In this document: positions 15,160 to 24,287 of the stretch, one piece after another
How the letters are laid out: each line of letters starts with the position of its first letter
How positions within the stretch are numbered: position 1 is the stretch's first letter
Assembly: GCF_045635475.1 (NCBI RefSeq)
Contig: NZ_JBJGXI010000043.1
Location: 1 to 47,658 of the forward strand
DNA: 47,658 nucleotides
Direction: 5' to 3'
From: JBJGXI01 sp045635475
GTDB lineage: Bacteria > Bacillota > Bacilli > Bacillales > Amphibacillaceae
The notes under the pieces: generated by a model
Told to the model about the DNA's origin: nothing
Seen by the model: the letters and a program-made list of their open reading frames with translations, nothing else
Databases searched by the model: none
Translations under genes and position numbers: made by a program

Positions 15160-16777
15160 TAAACAATTTGATGAGAAAATAGGGAAACTGAAGCATCAAT
15201 ACAATCACTTACCAACGTTTCGAACAGATGATGAAATTGCAAAAGGTGTACTTCAGCAAACAAAAAAAACTCGGAACAATTGGACCCAGCGGATTCCATA
15301 TGCCTCCGCAATCACGGTTGCAGTTATCATTTTTACAGTACTTACGTTTGCTCAAATCCAGCGCAACCAAGTAGATGAAAAGCTTGAACCGCCAACCGAT
15401 GAAGAACTTCAAAGCTGGGATTTAGAAGAACGATTTGAATTTCGCTTACAACAGTTCCAACAATCGTTAGGAACTAGTAACACGGACAGTTTTTATGAAG
15501 TTAAGCAGGCAGAGTTGTTGCTTGATAAATATAAGGATTCTAAGGATGAAGAAGAGTTGGGTACAGCGACATCTAGTATTTACGCGGTATTAACCACGCC
15601 AAAGATGAAGCTAGAAAGCATGAATCAGATGTCTACCTCTAATAGTACTATTTCCGATCACTATACATTGAAGGAATTAATTGGTAAGTTAGAAACTTTT
15701 CAATATTCTGTTGAGCAGTATTGGCAAGCTGTTGTCGATGAAAATGAGCTATCGGATAACGTAATAGCGGACTATGTTGAACAATACAATGCAGATGGCA
15801 ATATTGTCGGGCCACCAGATATTCAGCAGGCGTTGGAATTGTTAGACAATCAAGGTTACAGGTTACATGTGGACGTTACAGACGCAGCGTCAGTACAGCT
15901 GGATTTTGATTGGATTAAAACTAATCTTAAAGATGAATGGCTAACAGGAGAATTAGTCGGCTATTTAAATATATTATCGTTGACGCGTGATGACGGTTTA
16001 AGAAAAGAAAACCACCTTGAAGTTATTTTAGCGATTGAGCGGCAATTCGTTGCATTTAGTGACAATCATATTACGTACCAACGCGAGTTATCACAGGATG
16101 CGATGGATTACTTGAATGATTTATTTACAGGCGGCTTGATGCAAGGGGAACGAATGGCAGAGCAAAGGAAACAGGAAATAGAACAATTTATCAATGATCA
16201 TGAGGAATCGTTATTTTATCCAATGGTGCATAAACTAGTTGAACAATATCAAGCGAACGATTGGTTAAATCCATTTAGTCAGAATCAAGAGCCAGTATCG
16301 CTTGATCTCGTAATGAATATACTAGAAGATCGTACTGCCTACGAAGCTGTTTATGTAGAGTCTATGCTTCAATTAGATCAACAGCTACAGGCTTTGTATG
16401 AACAATATAGTCAAACACATGATGATCAGCTATTAAAAGGCTTAACGCCTTTTCAAATCATGCAATTTTATATGATTGCTTCGGAAGACAATGATTTTGA
16501 GACGTATTACGCACTGCTCATGAAGGAAGCTCCGTATGATTTACCTGAAAAAGAATCGTTACGAGCTGATTATGGTGATTTTGGCCTAGCTGACTACTGG
16601 GGCTTAGATGCGCGTACAAATTATGTATTACAAACGAGAAATGATGCAGGCGTTGACCGTGGTGTGGTGTTATGGTTTAAAACCGATAATAATGAGGATG
16701 CTGAAGAGCGCATGGCATTTCAAGTGAAACAGCGAAAAGACGGCATTTGGAAGGTGCCATTCATGCCGATACAATAG
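15146..16777 (+). CDS. Probable anti-sigma factor with large extracytoplasmic domain
   Basis: About 543 residues. A cytoplasmic N-terminus (1-48, MRMNDKQFDEKIGKLK...) is followed by one transmembrane helix (about 50-70, IPYASAITVAVIIFTVLTFAQI) and an acidic, Gln-rich, mostly helical C-terminal part of about 470 residues that should lie outside the cell. No zinc-binding HxxxCxxC (ZAS) motif is seen, and the outer domain is not recognised. Start ATG 15146 has AGAGGAGG 4-5 nt upstream and overlaps the sigma gene by 14 nt, which is typical translational coupling of a sigma/anti-sigma pair. The function is inferred from topology and gene order only. Confidence 0.75.
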   Translation: MRMNDKQFDEKIGKLKHQYNHLPTFRTDDEIAKGVLQQTKKTRNNWTQRIPYASAITVAVIIFTVLTFAQIQRNQVDEKLEPPTDEELQSWDLEERFEFRLQQFQQSLGTSNTDSFYEVKQAELLLDKYKDSKDEEELGTATSSIYAVLTTPKMKLESMNQMSTSNSTISDHYTLKELIGKLETFQYSVEQYWQAVVDENELSDNVIADYVEQYNADGNIVGPPDIQQALELLDNQGYRLHVDVTDAASVQLDFDWIKTNLKDEWLTGELVGYLNILSLTRDDGLRKENHLEVILAIERQFVAFSDNHITYQRELSQDAMDYLNDLFTGGLMQGERMAEQRKQEIEQFINDHEESLFYPMVHKLVEQYQANDWLNPFSQNQEPVSLDLVMNILEDRTAYEAVYVESMLQLDQQLQALYEQYSQTHDDQLLKGLTPFQIMQFYMIASEDNDFETYYALLMKEAPYDLPEKESLRADYGDFGLADYWGLDARTNYVLQTRNDAGVDRGVVLWFKTDNNEDAEERMAFQVKQRKDGIWKVPFMPIQ

Positions 16778-16804
16778 GGGAAATGATGGGAATTTGAAAA
16801 ATCT

Positions 16805-16834
16805 TTGCCCATAACTCTTGTCTTGTGCTAGAAT
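16805..16834 (+). promoter_or_regulatory. Probable sigma-A promoter of yugI
   Basis: TTGCCC, 18 nt, TAGAAT upstream of the palindromic repeat and of yugI. Confidence 0.45.
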
Positions 16835-16853
16835 TAGTAATTGTGTATATAGT

Positions 16854-16923
16854 TAATCAATTTCTTAATGCCAATATATGACCATTTACGATGGCTGTTC
16901 TAGGCAATTATGAAATTGGCTCA
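16854..16923 (+). repeat. Palindromic intergenic repeat, diverged copy (upstream of yugI)
   Basis: Left arm ATCAATTTCTTAATGCC and right arm GGCAATTATGAAATTGGCTC pair; the centre differs from the other copies and has its own CCAT/ATGG stem. It ends 30 nt before the yugI start codon. Confidence 0.6.
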
Positions 16924-16953
16924 GTATATGAATAAAATTCAGGAGTTGTTAGT

Positions 16954-17343
16954 ATGGCAGAAAAGTTTGAGACAGGTCAGACTGTCGAAGGAAAAGTAAC
17001 AGGGATTCAACCTTATGGTGCATTTGTAGCACTTGATAACGAAGTACAAGGGCTTGTTCATATTTCCGAAGTAACCCACGGATTTGTGAAAGACATAAAT
17101 GAACATTTGACAGTTGGAGATGAAGTAAAAGTTAAGATTTTAGAAATTGATGAGAAAAAGAATAAGTATTCTTTATCGATTCGTGCAACGGAAGAAGCAC
17201 CAAAGAAAACGAGTAATCCTAGACCAAAGCAAGTTGTACAACAGCAATCAGATAACAATGAAGCTGGTTTCAACACGCTAAAGGATAAGCTTGAAGAATG
17301 GATTCAGCAATCTGATGATCGCGGGAATACTTTTAAAAAATAA
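16954..17343 (+). CDS. yugI: S1 RNA-binding domain protein, general stress protein 13
   Basis: 129-residue RNA-binding protein. One S1 domain fills residues 6-76 (GQTVEGKVTGIQPYGAFVALD, GLVHISEV, VKVKILEIDEKKNKYSLSIRA), followed by a Lys/Gln-rich tail. It is the orthologue of B. subtilis YugI/GSP13 by length and neighbourhood and is thought to bind RNA or ribosomes. ATG with CAGGAG upstream. A terminator shared with the convergent yuzA follows. Confidence 0.9.
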   Translation: MAEKFETGQTVEGKVTGIQPYGAFVALDNEVQGLVHISEVTHGFVKDINEHLTVGDEVKVKILEIDEKKNKYSLSIRATEEAPKKTSNPRPKQVVQQQSDNNEAGFNTLKDKLEEWIQQSDDRGNTFKK

Positions 17344-17355
17344 ATAAAATAATGA

Positions 17356-17393
17356 GGGCTCCTTTAAACAGAGATGTTAAAGGAGCCCTTTTT
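17356..17393. terminator. Shared terminator of yugI and yuzA
   Basis: GGGCTCCTTT / AAAGGAGCCC with 13-nt loop, then T5 on the plus strand. Confidence 0.85.
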
Positions 17394-17438
17394 AACCAGT
17401 CCGTACAGCACTAACCTGCGCTCTACGCTTTTGTTTCT

Positions 17439-17678
17439 TTATCGTTCCATTCTTGGTTCTCTTTTATCTGCTAATTCTTCTGATGGTTTGAACAATAGTG
17501 ATAAGCAGACAATTCCGCTAATACCTACTAATGTATAGATAATTCTTGCGAAAGCACCGCTTTGTTCACCGCCGCCGAATATTGCGGCAACTAAATCGAA
17601 CTGAAACAAACCAATAAGACCCCAGTTAACTGCCCCAACAATTATTAGTAACAAGCAAATTCTTTGAATCATGCTCAT
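17439..17678 (-). CDS. yuzA: DUF378 small membrane protein YuzA
   Basis: 79-residue membrane protein with two hydrophobic helices (about 5-32 and 44-64) and the DUF378 signature LLIIVGAVNWGLIGLFQFDLVA (residues 10-31). Function is unknown. ATG with AAGGAGGT 9 nt upstream. It is next to pgi, as in B. subtilis (78 aa there). Confidence 0.85.
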   Translation of the reverse strand: MSMIQRICLLLIIVGAVNWGLIGLFQFDLVAAIFGGGEQSGAFARIIYTLVGISGIVCLSLLFKPSEELADKREPRMER

Positions 17679-17859
17679 TCTGCATACCTCCTTAGTTTGA
17701 AGTGCATTAGTAGCTTAACTTTAATTTAAGAAAATATACACATAACAAATGTAAAAAGTTGTTCGGTTGTAACAAATTCGTTCAAGTCTTCACTTGATTT
17801 ACCGCTCTTGTTTCGGTACATTTAAAGAGGTAACTATTAAGTTATGGAGGGTATATATT

Positions 17860-19206
17860 ATGAGCTATATTCGTTTTGAGTATGAAAAGGCTTTACCATT
17901 TTTTGCAGAACATGAGATAACGTACTTGAAAGAGCCAGTCAAAGTGGCGCATCAGGCAATACATAATAAGACAGGAGCAGGTAATGATTATCTTGGATGG
18001 GTTGATTTACCTGTTGATTATGATAAAGAGGAATTTGCACGAATTAAACAATCTGCTGAAAAGATTAAATCTGATTCCGATGTATTACTCGTTATTGGGA
18101 TTGGTGGTTCATATCTTGGTGCTCGCGCGGCCATCGAAATGTTAAACCATTCTTTCTATAACATGTTGTCCAAAGATCAACGCGAAAATCCACAGGTTCT
18201 CTTTGTTGGTAACAATATTAGTTCTACTTACATGAATGATTTATTCGATGTTTTAAAGGATAAAGACGTATCAATCAACGTTATTTCTAAAAGTGGGACA
18301 ACGACTGAGCCGGCAATGGCATTCCGTATTTTTAAAAATTTCTTGATCGAAAAATATGGAGAAGCTGAAGCTAAAGGTCGTATTTATGCAACAACAGACA
18401 AAGCTAGAGGTGCACTGAAGACGTTAGCAACGGAAGAAGGATATGAAAGTTTTGTGATTCCTGATGATGTTGGTGGACGTTATTCAGTTCTTACAGCTGT
18501 TGGTTTATTACCAATTGCAGTGAGCGGTGTTGATATTGATACAATGATGGACGGTGCTGCATTAGCGCGTGAAGAGTTAAGTAATGAAAATCTTGAAGAG
18601 AATCCAGCATACCAATATGCTGCAGTTAGAAATGTACTATATAACAAAGGGAAAACAATTGAAATGCTTATTAACTACGAACCTGCACTTCAGTATTTCT
18701 CTGAGTGGTGGAAGCAATTGTTCGGCGAAAGTGAAGGGAAAGATTTCAAAGGGATTTATCCTTCATCAGCTAACTTTTCCACAGACCTGCATTCATTAGG
18801 TCAATATGTTCAAGAAGGCAGAAGAGATATATTTGAAACAGTACTACATGTGGAAGAACCAAAATCAACCATTACTTTGGAAAAAGAAGAAAATGATTTG
18901 GACGGTTTAAATTATTTAGCTGGTAAAACAGTTGATTTTGTTAATGAAAAAGCATATCAAGGTACAATGCTCGCTCATACAGATGGACAAGTACCTAACT
19001 TAATTGTTCATTTACCGAAGCTTGATGCTTATACATTCGGTTATATCGTTTACTTCTTTGAAAAAGCATGTGCACTAAGCGGTTATTTGTTAGGTGTAAA
19101 TCCGTTTGATCAGCCAGGTGTTGAAGCATACAAGAAAAACATGTTTGCACTACTTGGAAAACCTGGATTTGAAAAAGAAAAAGAAGAGCTGGAAAAAAGA
19201 TTATAA
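17860..19206 (+). CDS. pgi: Glucose-6-phosphate isomerase
   Basis: Cytoplasmic glycolytic enzyme that interconverts glucose-6-phosphate and fructose-6-phosphate. The 448-residue product has the PGI blocks IGIGGSYLGARAA (about 80-92), SKSGTTTEPA (phosphate loop, about 146-155), GGRYSVLTAVGLLP and the C-terminal NPFDQPGVEAYK (about 411-422). The reading frame is open 22 codons upstream, but ATGGAGGG lies 10 nt before ATG 17860, which gives the usual family N-terminus MSYIRFEYEKAL. Followed by a terminator. Confidence 0.95.
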   Translation: MSYIRFEYEKALPFFAEHEITYLKEPVKVAHQAIHNKTGAGNDYLGWVDLPVDYDKEEFARIKQSAEKIKSDSDVLLVIGIGGSYLGARAAIEMLNHSFYNMLSKDQRENPQVLFVGNNISSTYMNDLFDVLKDKDVSINVISKSGTTTEPAMAFRIFKNFLIEKYGEAEAKGRIYATTDKARGALKTLATEEGYESFVIPDDVGGRYSVLTAVGLLPIAVSGVDIDTMMDGAALAREELSNENLEENPAYQYAAVRNVLYNKGKTIEMLINYEPALQYFSEWWKQLFGESEGKDFKGIYPSSANFSTDLHSLGQYVQEGRRDIFETVLHVEEPKSTITLEKEENDLDGLNYLAGKTVDFVNEKAYQGTMLAHTDGQVPNLIVHLPKLDAYTFGYIVYFFEKACALSGYLLGVNPFDQPGVEAYKKNMFALLGKPGFEKEKEELEKRL

Positions 19207-19217
19207 GTTATAAGCGT

Positions 19218-19243
19218 AACCCTCACATTTGTGGGGGTTTTTT
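19218..19243 (+). terminator. Terminator of pgi
   Basis: AACCCTCAC / GTGGGGGTT followed by T4-6. Confidence 0.85.
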
Positions 19244-19287
19244 GTATGATCAAGAAGGTTCTTTACGTAATGATTATTGCGTTTTAA

Positions 19288-19695
19288 ACTTCATATTTGA
19301 AATAAAATGCGTCGTAGTACTCGTGATTTCCGCTCCAGGCAGTCGCTTTTCGCTTAAACAGGCACGGCTTCAGCTAACTCATAAGCAAATGTTTTCGGTG
19401 GGGCGAGTAATCGCAGTCCCAAAATGCGCTTCTGAGTGGATCTTCAGCTCGCGCTTTCCCGCAGGACTTTGAATTATCTTCCCCGAATTACACCGCACGA
19501 AGAAAATGCGGTTTTCATTTTTGAGGATCGACTGCCTGGAGCTCCAATCACCTCGCAGGAGCGAAGCGACGAGGAGGCTCACTAGCCCCCCGCGGAAAGC
19601 AAAGTGTATTTCCGGAGCGGTGCAAGTACTCTCTCTCGATTATGCCGCATATTAGCTATTTTACGTAATAACGACAAACGTTTAGAAAACAGTCA
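19288..19695. repeat. Large structured intergenic repeat, copy B
   Basis: Second copy of the element at 7149-7606, same orientation. Long identical stretches include the block around GGACTTTGAATTATCTTCCC (near 19463) and GGAGGCTCACTAGCCCCCC (near 19571). It has a longer insert after GGCTTCAGCTAACTC and a shorter segment before the final module. The pgi-yugN gap holds nothing else. Confidence 0.75.
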
Positions 19696-19760
19696 TCAAG
19701 AGATTCGATAGGATAAAAAAATACTCCTAGGGAAACGTAACTAAAAAGGAGTTTTACAGC

Positions 19761-20162
19761 ATGATTCCTGTATCGTCACGACTAGAAAATAAAATATTTC
19801 CATTGCACGAGTTAGAAAAACAACTTAAACCACTAGGTTATGATATTGGTGGAAACTGGGATTATAATGAAGGTTCACTTGACTATAAAATGGCTGACGA
19901 TGATGGGTATCAGTTTATTAGAATTCCTTTCATTGCCCAAGATGGTCAATTAGACTCGCCTGGTGCTACTGTAAAACTTGGTACACCATTTATCCTGACA
20001 CATAAATATCAAGCAGGTGTAGAAGACCATGCCGATAACGGTGTTATCCAAGGTTCAATCAACCAATTTCAAGCCCCAGAAGACCCAGACGCAGAAGTAC
20101 CTGATAAGTATGTGGAAAAAGGGCAACGTCTCATTGAACAGGTAGAAAATATCTTATTGTAG
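19761..20162 (+). CDS. yugN: YugN-like protein
   Basis: 133-residue soluble protein, same length as B. subtilis YugN, function unknown. The N-terminal LENKIFPLHELEKQLKPLGYDIGGNWDYN and a conserved GYQFIRIPF segment are seen. ATG with AAAAGGAG 9 nt upstream. Its last 9 nt overlap the end of the convergent yugO, so the two transcripts are antisense at their 3' ends with no terminator between. Confidence 0.85.
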   Translation: MIPVSSRLENKIFPLHELEKQLKPLGYDIGGNWDYNEGSLDYKMADDDGYQFIRIPFIAQDGQLDSPGATVKLGTPFILTHKYQAGVEDHADNGVIQGSINQFQAPEDPDAEVPDKYVEKGQRLIEQVENILL

Positions 20163-21155
20163 AGATGTAAGCACGACTAAAATATCATGATCATGGAGAT
20201 CCAAATTAAACGGAGGGTTGAGCTTAAGCTGACCCTCTCTTATAATCCCGATAAGCAGTTGTTCAGATGCAACATAGAAATCTGAGCATTCTAGAAAAGT
20301 TTTTCCATCCATTTCTGCTGGTAATGGAAATTGTTTAAACTGTTGACTCGATAACACCTCCAATAATAATTCGAATGGTCTAACAGGCTCTGTGCGAAAA
20401 ATTTCATGATAAAATAACGTACTCATAAAATCATTGGAGCGGATTACTGTATCTGCACCTGCACGAGTTGCATTGGTAATCTGTTCGGTAATTAGAATTT
20501 CGGTAACGATCTTAATATCTGGATTGTTTCCTCTTATTGCCACTGTTGTTAAAATACTAGATTGATCGGCTTGTAATTCCTCTTTTGATGGGTCAGCCGT
20601 GATAATTGCATATTTTGCTTTACCGACATTTGCTTTTTTTAAAATTTGATCATCAGCTGCACTTCCTCGGACAAAATGGATGTTGTGCTTACGATACGGC
20701 AGATTGGTTAATGTATGATCGATTAGTACAAATTGTTGCTTTACATTGTGATCTTCAACCATATGCAGCAATTGTTTTGTCCGTTCATTCCAGCCGATTA
20801 ACATGATGTGGTTTTCCCCTTTGTAAGTGACTGCACCTTCGGACAGGTCATGCTCGTGTTTGATTGTACTTGCTGATACGGTAGCCATATAAAAGGTAAC
20901 TAAACCTCCTCCGGTTAAGATTAGTAAAATCGCTATAATTTTTCCCAAAACACTTAATGGTACATAATCACCATATCCAACAGTGGAACCTGTCACAAAA
21001 GCCCACCAAATCCCATCAAAAATACTTGGGAAATGTGCAGGTTCAAATAGATGAATTAACACACCGAATAAGAACATGAATACACAAACAGTGATCAGTA
21101 GCCTTACGAAAAGGGGGGTTCTAAAATATATTTGTTGTAGCATATGTAGTTTCAT
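20154..21155 (-). CDS. yugO: Potassium channel with RCK domain (YugO)
   Basis: Membrane K+ channel of the two-TM plus RCK class. TM1 is residues 17-37, the pore loop carries the selectivity filter TVGYGDY (58-64) and TM2 is 70-92. The cytoplasmic RCK/TrkA-N domain begins near 112 (HIMLIGWNERTKQLL) and a TrkA-C-like segment ends the protein. 333 aa. B. subtilis YugO is the channel that carries electrical signals in biofilms; the same role here is inference. ATG 21155 with GGGTGAC upstream. Confidence 0.93.
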   Translation of the reverse strand: MKLHMLQQIYFRTPLFVRLLITVCVFMFLFGVLIHLFEPAHFPSIFDGIWWAFVTGSTVGYGDYVPLSVLGKIIAILLILTGGGLVTFYMATVSASTIKHEHDLSEGAVTYKGENHIMLIGWNERTKQLLHMVEDHNVKQQFVLIDHTLTNLPYRKHNIHFVRGSAADDQILKKANVGKAKYAIITADPSKEELQADQSSILTTVAIRGNNPDIKIVTEILITEQITNATRAGADTVIRSNDFMSTLFYHEIFRTEPVRPFELLLEVLSSQQFKQFPLPAEMDGKTFLECSDFYVASEQLLIGIIREGQLKLNPPFNLDLHDHDILVVLTSLQ

Positions 21156-21408
21156 CGTGTCACCCAGTTAACTTTTTCTTATCAGTATCGTCAAGTGAAA
21201 TAGAATTTATAATGGCAGATGTAAATCTTTATTTGTATTTGTTCCAACTCGAGTCAAGTTCAAACTTATTCTAACTAAGTTATTTTCCTCGTAGGGGATG
21301 TGAATAGCTAAAATTCAGTGTGATGAAAATTGACTAACTTGAGTGGTCAAAATACAAGATTATTTATGTTTTTGATAAAATAAATAGGATACAGAAGGAG
21401 GAGTTTGA

Positions 21409-22467
21409 ATGGAACAAACTAGTCAAGTATTTTTAATGGAATTATTACATACCCCATCACCATCAAGTATGGAAATGGAGATTCAAAAAAAGTGGATCAA
21501 TTATGTGAAGCCTTTTGCCGAAGAAATCATTACCGACCATGCGGGAAACGCGATCGGTGTTATTAACAAGCATGCGGATTTTAAAGTATTGCTTGCGGGG
21601 CATTGTGATGAAATTGGGTTAGTAATTAACCGAATTGATGAACAAGGTTATTTGTACTTTGATAAAATGGGTGGCATTAACCCAAAAGCAGCGATAGGAA
21701 TGAAGGTTGAAATTTTAGGATTTGCTAAAACAATTACAGGTGTTATTGGCGTTAATGCGCAGCATCATGGAGGAATTAAAGGGGATTTTGAACTAGAAGA
21801 CTTATTTATTGATTGTGGCGCAACATCAAAAGAAGAGATGGAAAAAATCGTGCAAATTGGAGATTTAGCTGTCTATAAACGTGAATCAGAAATACTAATG
21901 AATCGCTTTATAACTGGACGTGGATTAGATAACCGCACAGGAGCTTTCATAGTTGCTGAAGTGCTACGTCGTCTGTCAGAGAAGAACATCAATGTCGGGG
22001 TCTACGCTGCTAGCACGGTAAATGAAGAAACGAATATGGGTGGTGCCTATTTTGCTGCAGCAGGTATTGAACCAACGATGGCACTCGCTTGTGATGTAAC
22101 ATTTGCTACCGATTATCCAGGTGTTAACAAAAATAAATATGGAGATGTTCGACTAGAGAAGGGTCCTGTTTTAGCGAAAGGTGCACCAATAAATCGAAAT
22201 ATGAATAAATTGCTTGAACAAGCAGCTCGGTCTTTAAATATGAATGTGCAGTATGAGTTAACATCAAGAAGCACGGGTACAGATGCCGATCAAATGCGTC
22301 TAACTGGTAAAGGTGTTCCTGTAAGTTTAGTATCGTTACCACTTCGCTACATGCATTCACCTGTGGAAACAGTAAGTATTAAAGATATCGAGGATGAAAT
22401 CGAGTTACTTGTAAAGATGATCGCTGATTTATCAGGAAAAGAAAGCTTAAACCCACTAGATTGTTAA
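21409..22467 (+). CDS. M42 family metallo-aminopeptidase
   Basis: Cytoplasmic co-catalytic metallopeptidase of the M42 (PepA/FrvX/YsdC/YtoP) family, 352 aa, usually a dodecameric shell that trims peptides. The metal ligands are visible: H65 and D67 (AGHCDEIG), the bridging Asp in GRGLDNRTG, the catalytic Glu pair in NEETNMGG, the Asp of ACDVTFATD, and the His of HSPVE near the C-terminus. ATG with AAGGAGGAG 9 nt upstream. It stands alone upstream of the ribU leader. Which B. subtilis paralogue it represents (YtoP or YsdC) cannot be decided by eye. Confidence 0.9.
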   Translation: MEQTSQVFLMELLHTPSPSSMEMEIQKKWINYVKPFAEEIITDHAGNAIGVINKHADFKVLLAGHCDEIGLVINRIDEQGYLYFDKMGGINPKAAIGMKVEILGFAKTITGVIGVNAQHHGGIKGDFELEDLFIDCGATSKEEMEKIVQIGDLAVYKRESEILMNRFITGRGLDNRTGAFIVAEVLRRLSEKNINVGVYAASTVNEETNMGGAYFAAAGIEPTMALACDVTFATDYPGVNKNKYGDVRLEKGPVLAKGAPINRNMNKLLEQAARSLNMNVQYELTSRSTGTDADQMRLTGKGVPVSLVSLPLRYMHSPVETVSIKDIEDEIELLVKMIADLSGKESLNPLDC

Positions 22468-22497
22468 AAAAATCACAAATTTGTAAAAGCAAACTGG

Positions 22498-22526
22498 TTC
22501 ACAAAATTCTAAATCCGTTGTATACT
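22498..22526 (+). promoter_or_regulatory. Promoter of the ribU leader
   Basis: TTCACA, 17 nt, TATACT; transcription would begin about 20 nt before the FMN aptamer. Confidence 0.6.
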
Positions 22527-22551
22527 AAGTATGTAATTTAAATATCGATTC

Positions 22552-22686
22552 TATCTTCGGGGCAGGGTGAAATTCCCGACCGACGGTGAGGAGTGGTTAC
22601 CACTCTAAGTCCGTGACCCGCTAATTTTAGCGGTGGACCTGGTGCAAATCCGGGACCGACAGTTACAGTCTGGATGGGAGAAGATA
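22552..22686 (+). ncRNA. FMN riboswitch (RFN element)
   Basis: Closing helix TATCTTC (22552-22558) with GAAGATA (22680-22686). Between them are the conserved RFN blocks GGGGCAGGGTGAAATTCCCG, CCGACGGTGAG, GTCCGTGACCCG, GGTGGACCTGGTGCAAATCC and GACAGTTACAGTCTGGATGG. Binding of FMN should favour the terminator at 22738 and shut off ribU. Confidence 0.97.
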
Positions 22687-22737
22687 AGGAGCAGCATGGT
22701 ATTGTTTATTTGAATACCTCTATTTCCTGATACATAC

Positions 22738-22771
22738 AACCCTAAGCCCCCATAGGTCTTAGGGTTTTTTT
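22738..22771 (+). terminator. Riboswitch-controlled terminator
   Basis: AACCCTAAG / CTTAGGGTT followed by T6, between the FMN aptamer and ribU. Confidence 0.9.
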
Positions 22772-22831
22772 GTGTGCAGGGCGCTCTTTCCTTCATCAGA
22801 AAGATTAGAATCGATATAAGATGGAGGAGGA

Positions 22832-23419
22832 ATGATGATGCAATCATCAAAATTATTAAAACTTATTATTCTAGCTTTAATGGGGACGATTTCAACGGTG
22901 CTAATGCTTTTGGATTTCCCACTACCACTTTTACCTGCGTTTTTAAAAGTGGATTTTAGTGACATACCAGCGCTCATTGCTGCACTGTTATTTACACCTG
23001 TAGCAGGCATTGCTGTCGAAGGTATTAAAAATTTACTACACCTTATTTTTACAGGGTTTGTAGATCCGGTTGGCGCTTTTGCTAACTTTTTCGCAGGAAT
23101 GCTATTTGTTGTACCGGTTGCTCTTTTTTATCACCGCATGAAAGGTGTAAAAAGTCTTGTGTCAGGTTTGATTACAGGAACGATCGCACTAACATTGGGA
23201 ATGGGTGTTTTTAATTACTTTATTTTGCTACCAATTTACAGTGCTTATGCAGGCTTCGAACAATTAGCGCTTCCGGCTGCTAGATGGTCAATGATTTTAA
23301 TTGGTATTACACCATTTAATATTTTAAAAGGGATTATCGTAAGTATGTTATTTATCCCATTATTTGTGAAGTTAAGACCATGGCTAGAAAAGAAACGAAT
23401 GTCTTTATCTAAAGCATAA
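22832..23419 (+). CDS. ribU: Riboflavin ECF transporter substrate-binding protein RibU
   Basis: Integral membrane S component for riboflavin import. 195 residues with about six hydrophobic helices; conserved ATVLMLLDFPLPLLP-like start (residues 19-35), VDFSDIPALIAALLFTP (40-56) and the GFVDPVGAFANFFAG loop. Sequence, size and the FMN riboswitch in front all agree. GGAGGAGG stands before three ATGs in a row (22832, 22835, 22838); the later two are at least as well spaced, so the exact start is open by two codons. A terminator follows directly. Confidence 0.95.
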   Translation: MMMQSSKLLKLIILALMGTISTVLMLLDFPLPLLPAFLKVDFSDIPALIAALLFTPVAGIAVEGIKNLLHLIFTGFVDPVGAFANFFAGMLFVVPVALFYHRMKGVKSLVSGLITGTIALTLGMGVFNYFILLPIYSAYAGFEQLALPAARWSMILIGITPFNILKGIIVSMLFIPLFVKLRPWLEKKRMSLSKA

Positions 23420-23422
23420 ATA

Positions 23423-23477
23423 AAAGGATGATCCAATCTGCCGCTGACTATTGCGGTAGAAGGGTCATCCTTTTTTT
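23423..23477 (+). terminator. Terminator of ribU
   Basis: AAAGGATGA..CC / GG..TCATCCTTT with a nested CTGCCGC/GCGGTAG stem and T7. Confidence 0.88.
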
Positions 23478-23584
23478 GATTATTTCGGCAGGCTGTGGAC
23501 TACGTTTGGAAAGGTATGAAGAAGCAATAAAGTCCACCAGTTTTGAGGCTGAGGATAATCCGAGAATGATTATTTCGCGGCCAC

Positions 23585-23755
23585 CACCGCTCTTATCTGT
23601 GACAACTGGGAGAAAAATTGAATTGGACGGCCACTATTGCACTTATTCGAATGAAATTGTTGTGCTTTTTTCCTAATTCGCGCAAATAAGTGCTCTCCTG
23701 TCCGCTTAATCAGTAAAAACTGGATTTTAAGGTGAAATAAGTGCTTCTGTGGCCG
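23585..23755. repeat. Dispersed intergenic repeat, copy 2
   Basis: Same four-module arrangement as 60-255: GCTCTTATCTGTGAC, a CACTATTGCACTTATT module, then AAATAAGTGCTCTCCTGTCC and AAATAAGTGCTTCTGTGGCC. No gene is seen in 23478-23813. Confidence 0.6.
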
Positions 23756-23813
23756 ACTAGCTTCTGGCTGTTGCTCGACATTTCAGTAGGTCTTTTATTC
23801 ACACTTCGCTTGC

Positions 23814-24197
23814 CTATTTCCGTGCCACGACTCCAAGTGTACACCTTGATATGCAAATAAGTGCGTCGTTCTCATCAACAATCCGTACTTCCCAAACCAT
23901 TGTTGTTTTGCCTTTATGAATGGGAGTTGCTTTGCCGATCACCCAGCCGTCTTTTTTACTTTTAATATGATTAGCGTTAATTTCTATACCGAAAATATTA
24001 TAGCGTTCTAAATCAACATTTAGTGCTGCTCCAATACTGGCAGCGGACTCTGCCAAGGCTACACTTGCTCCTCCGTGCAGGAAGCCAAAAGGCTGGTGCG
24101 TGTTTTGGTTAACTGGCATTTTTATCGCAACGATATCCTTCTCCATCTGCACGGTTTCCATCCCTAACGATTCCATTAACGTATTTGAAAAATCCAT
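23814..24197 (-). CDS. menI: Hotdog thioesterase, probable DHNA-CoA thioesterase (MenI/YuxO-like)
   Basis: 127-residue hotdog-fold acyl-CoA thioesterase of the PaaI/YdiI/YuxO type. The catalytic block HQPFGFLHGGASVALAES has the Gln/His/Gly-Gly and Glu expected for this clade. The likely job is hydrolysis of 1,4-dihydroxy-2-naphthoyl-CoA, the step between MenB and MenA. The frame reaches ATG 24224, but AGGAAGG lies 9 nt before ATG 24197, which also gives the family length (126 in B. subtilis YuxO). In B. subtilis the orthologue sits next to comA; here it is beside menA on the same strand, which strengthens the menaquinone assignment. Confidence 0.85.
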   Translation of the reverse strand: MDFSNTLMESLGMETVQMEKDIVAIKMPVNQNTHQPFGFLHGGASVALAESAASIGAALNVDLERYNIFGIEINANHIKSKKDGWVIGKATPIHKGKTTMVWEVRIVDENDALICISRCTLGVVARK

Positions 24198-24249
24198 CTT
24201 ATCCATCCTTCCTAAATTAGCCAATCCACATATCGTTTAATTAACCTGT

Positions 24250-24275
24250 TTCCAATCTGTGTAAGTGATTACGAA
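24250..24275 (+). repeat. Right-half remnant of the palindromic repeat family
   Basis: GATTACGAAATTGAATCATG matches the right arm of the element at 3516-3575 with a few changes. No left arm is found. Confidence 0.35.
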
Positions 24276-24287
24276 ATTGAATCATGT

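Noticed and set aside
23428..23676. 82-codon open frame after ribU
   Set aside because: It starts inside the ribU terminator and ends in the dispersed repeat; no ribosome binding site and no homology.
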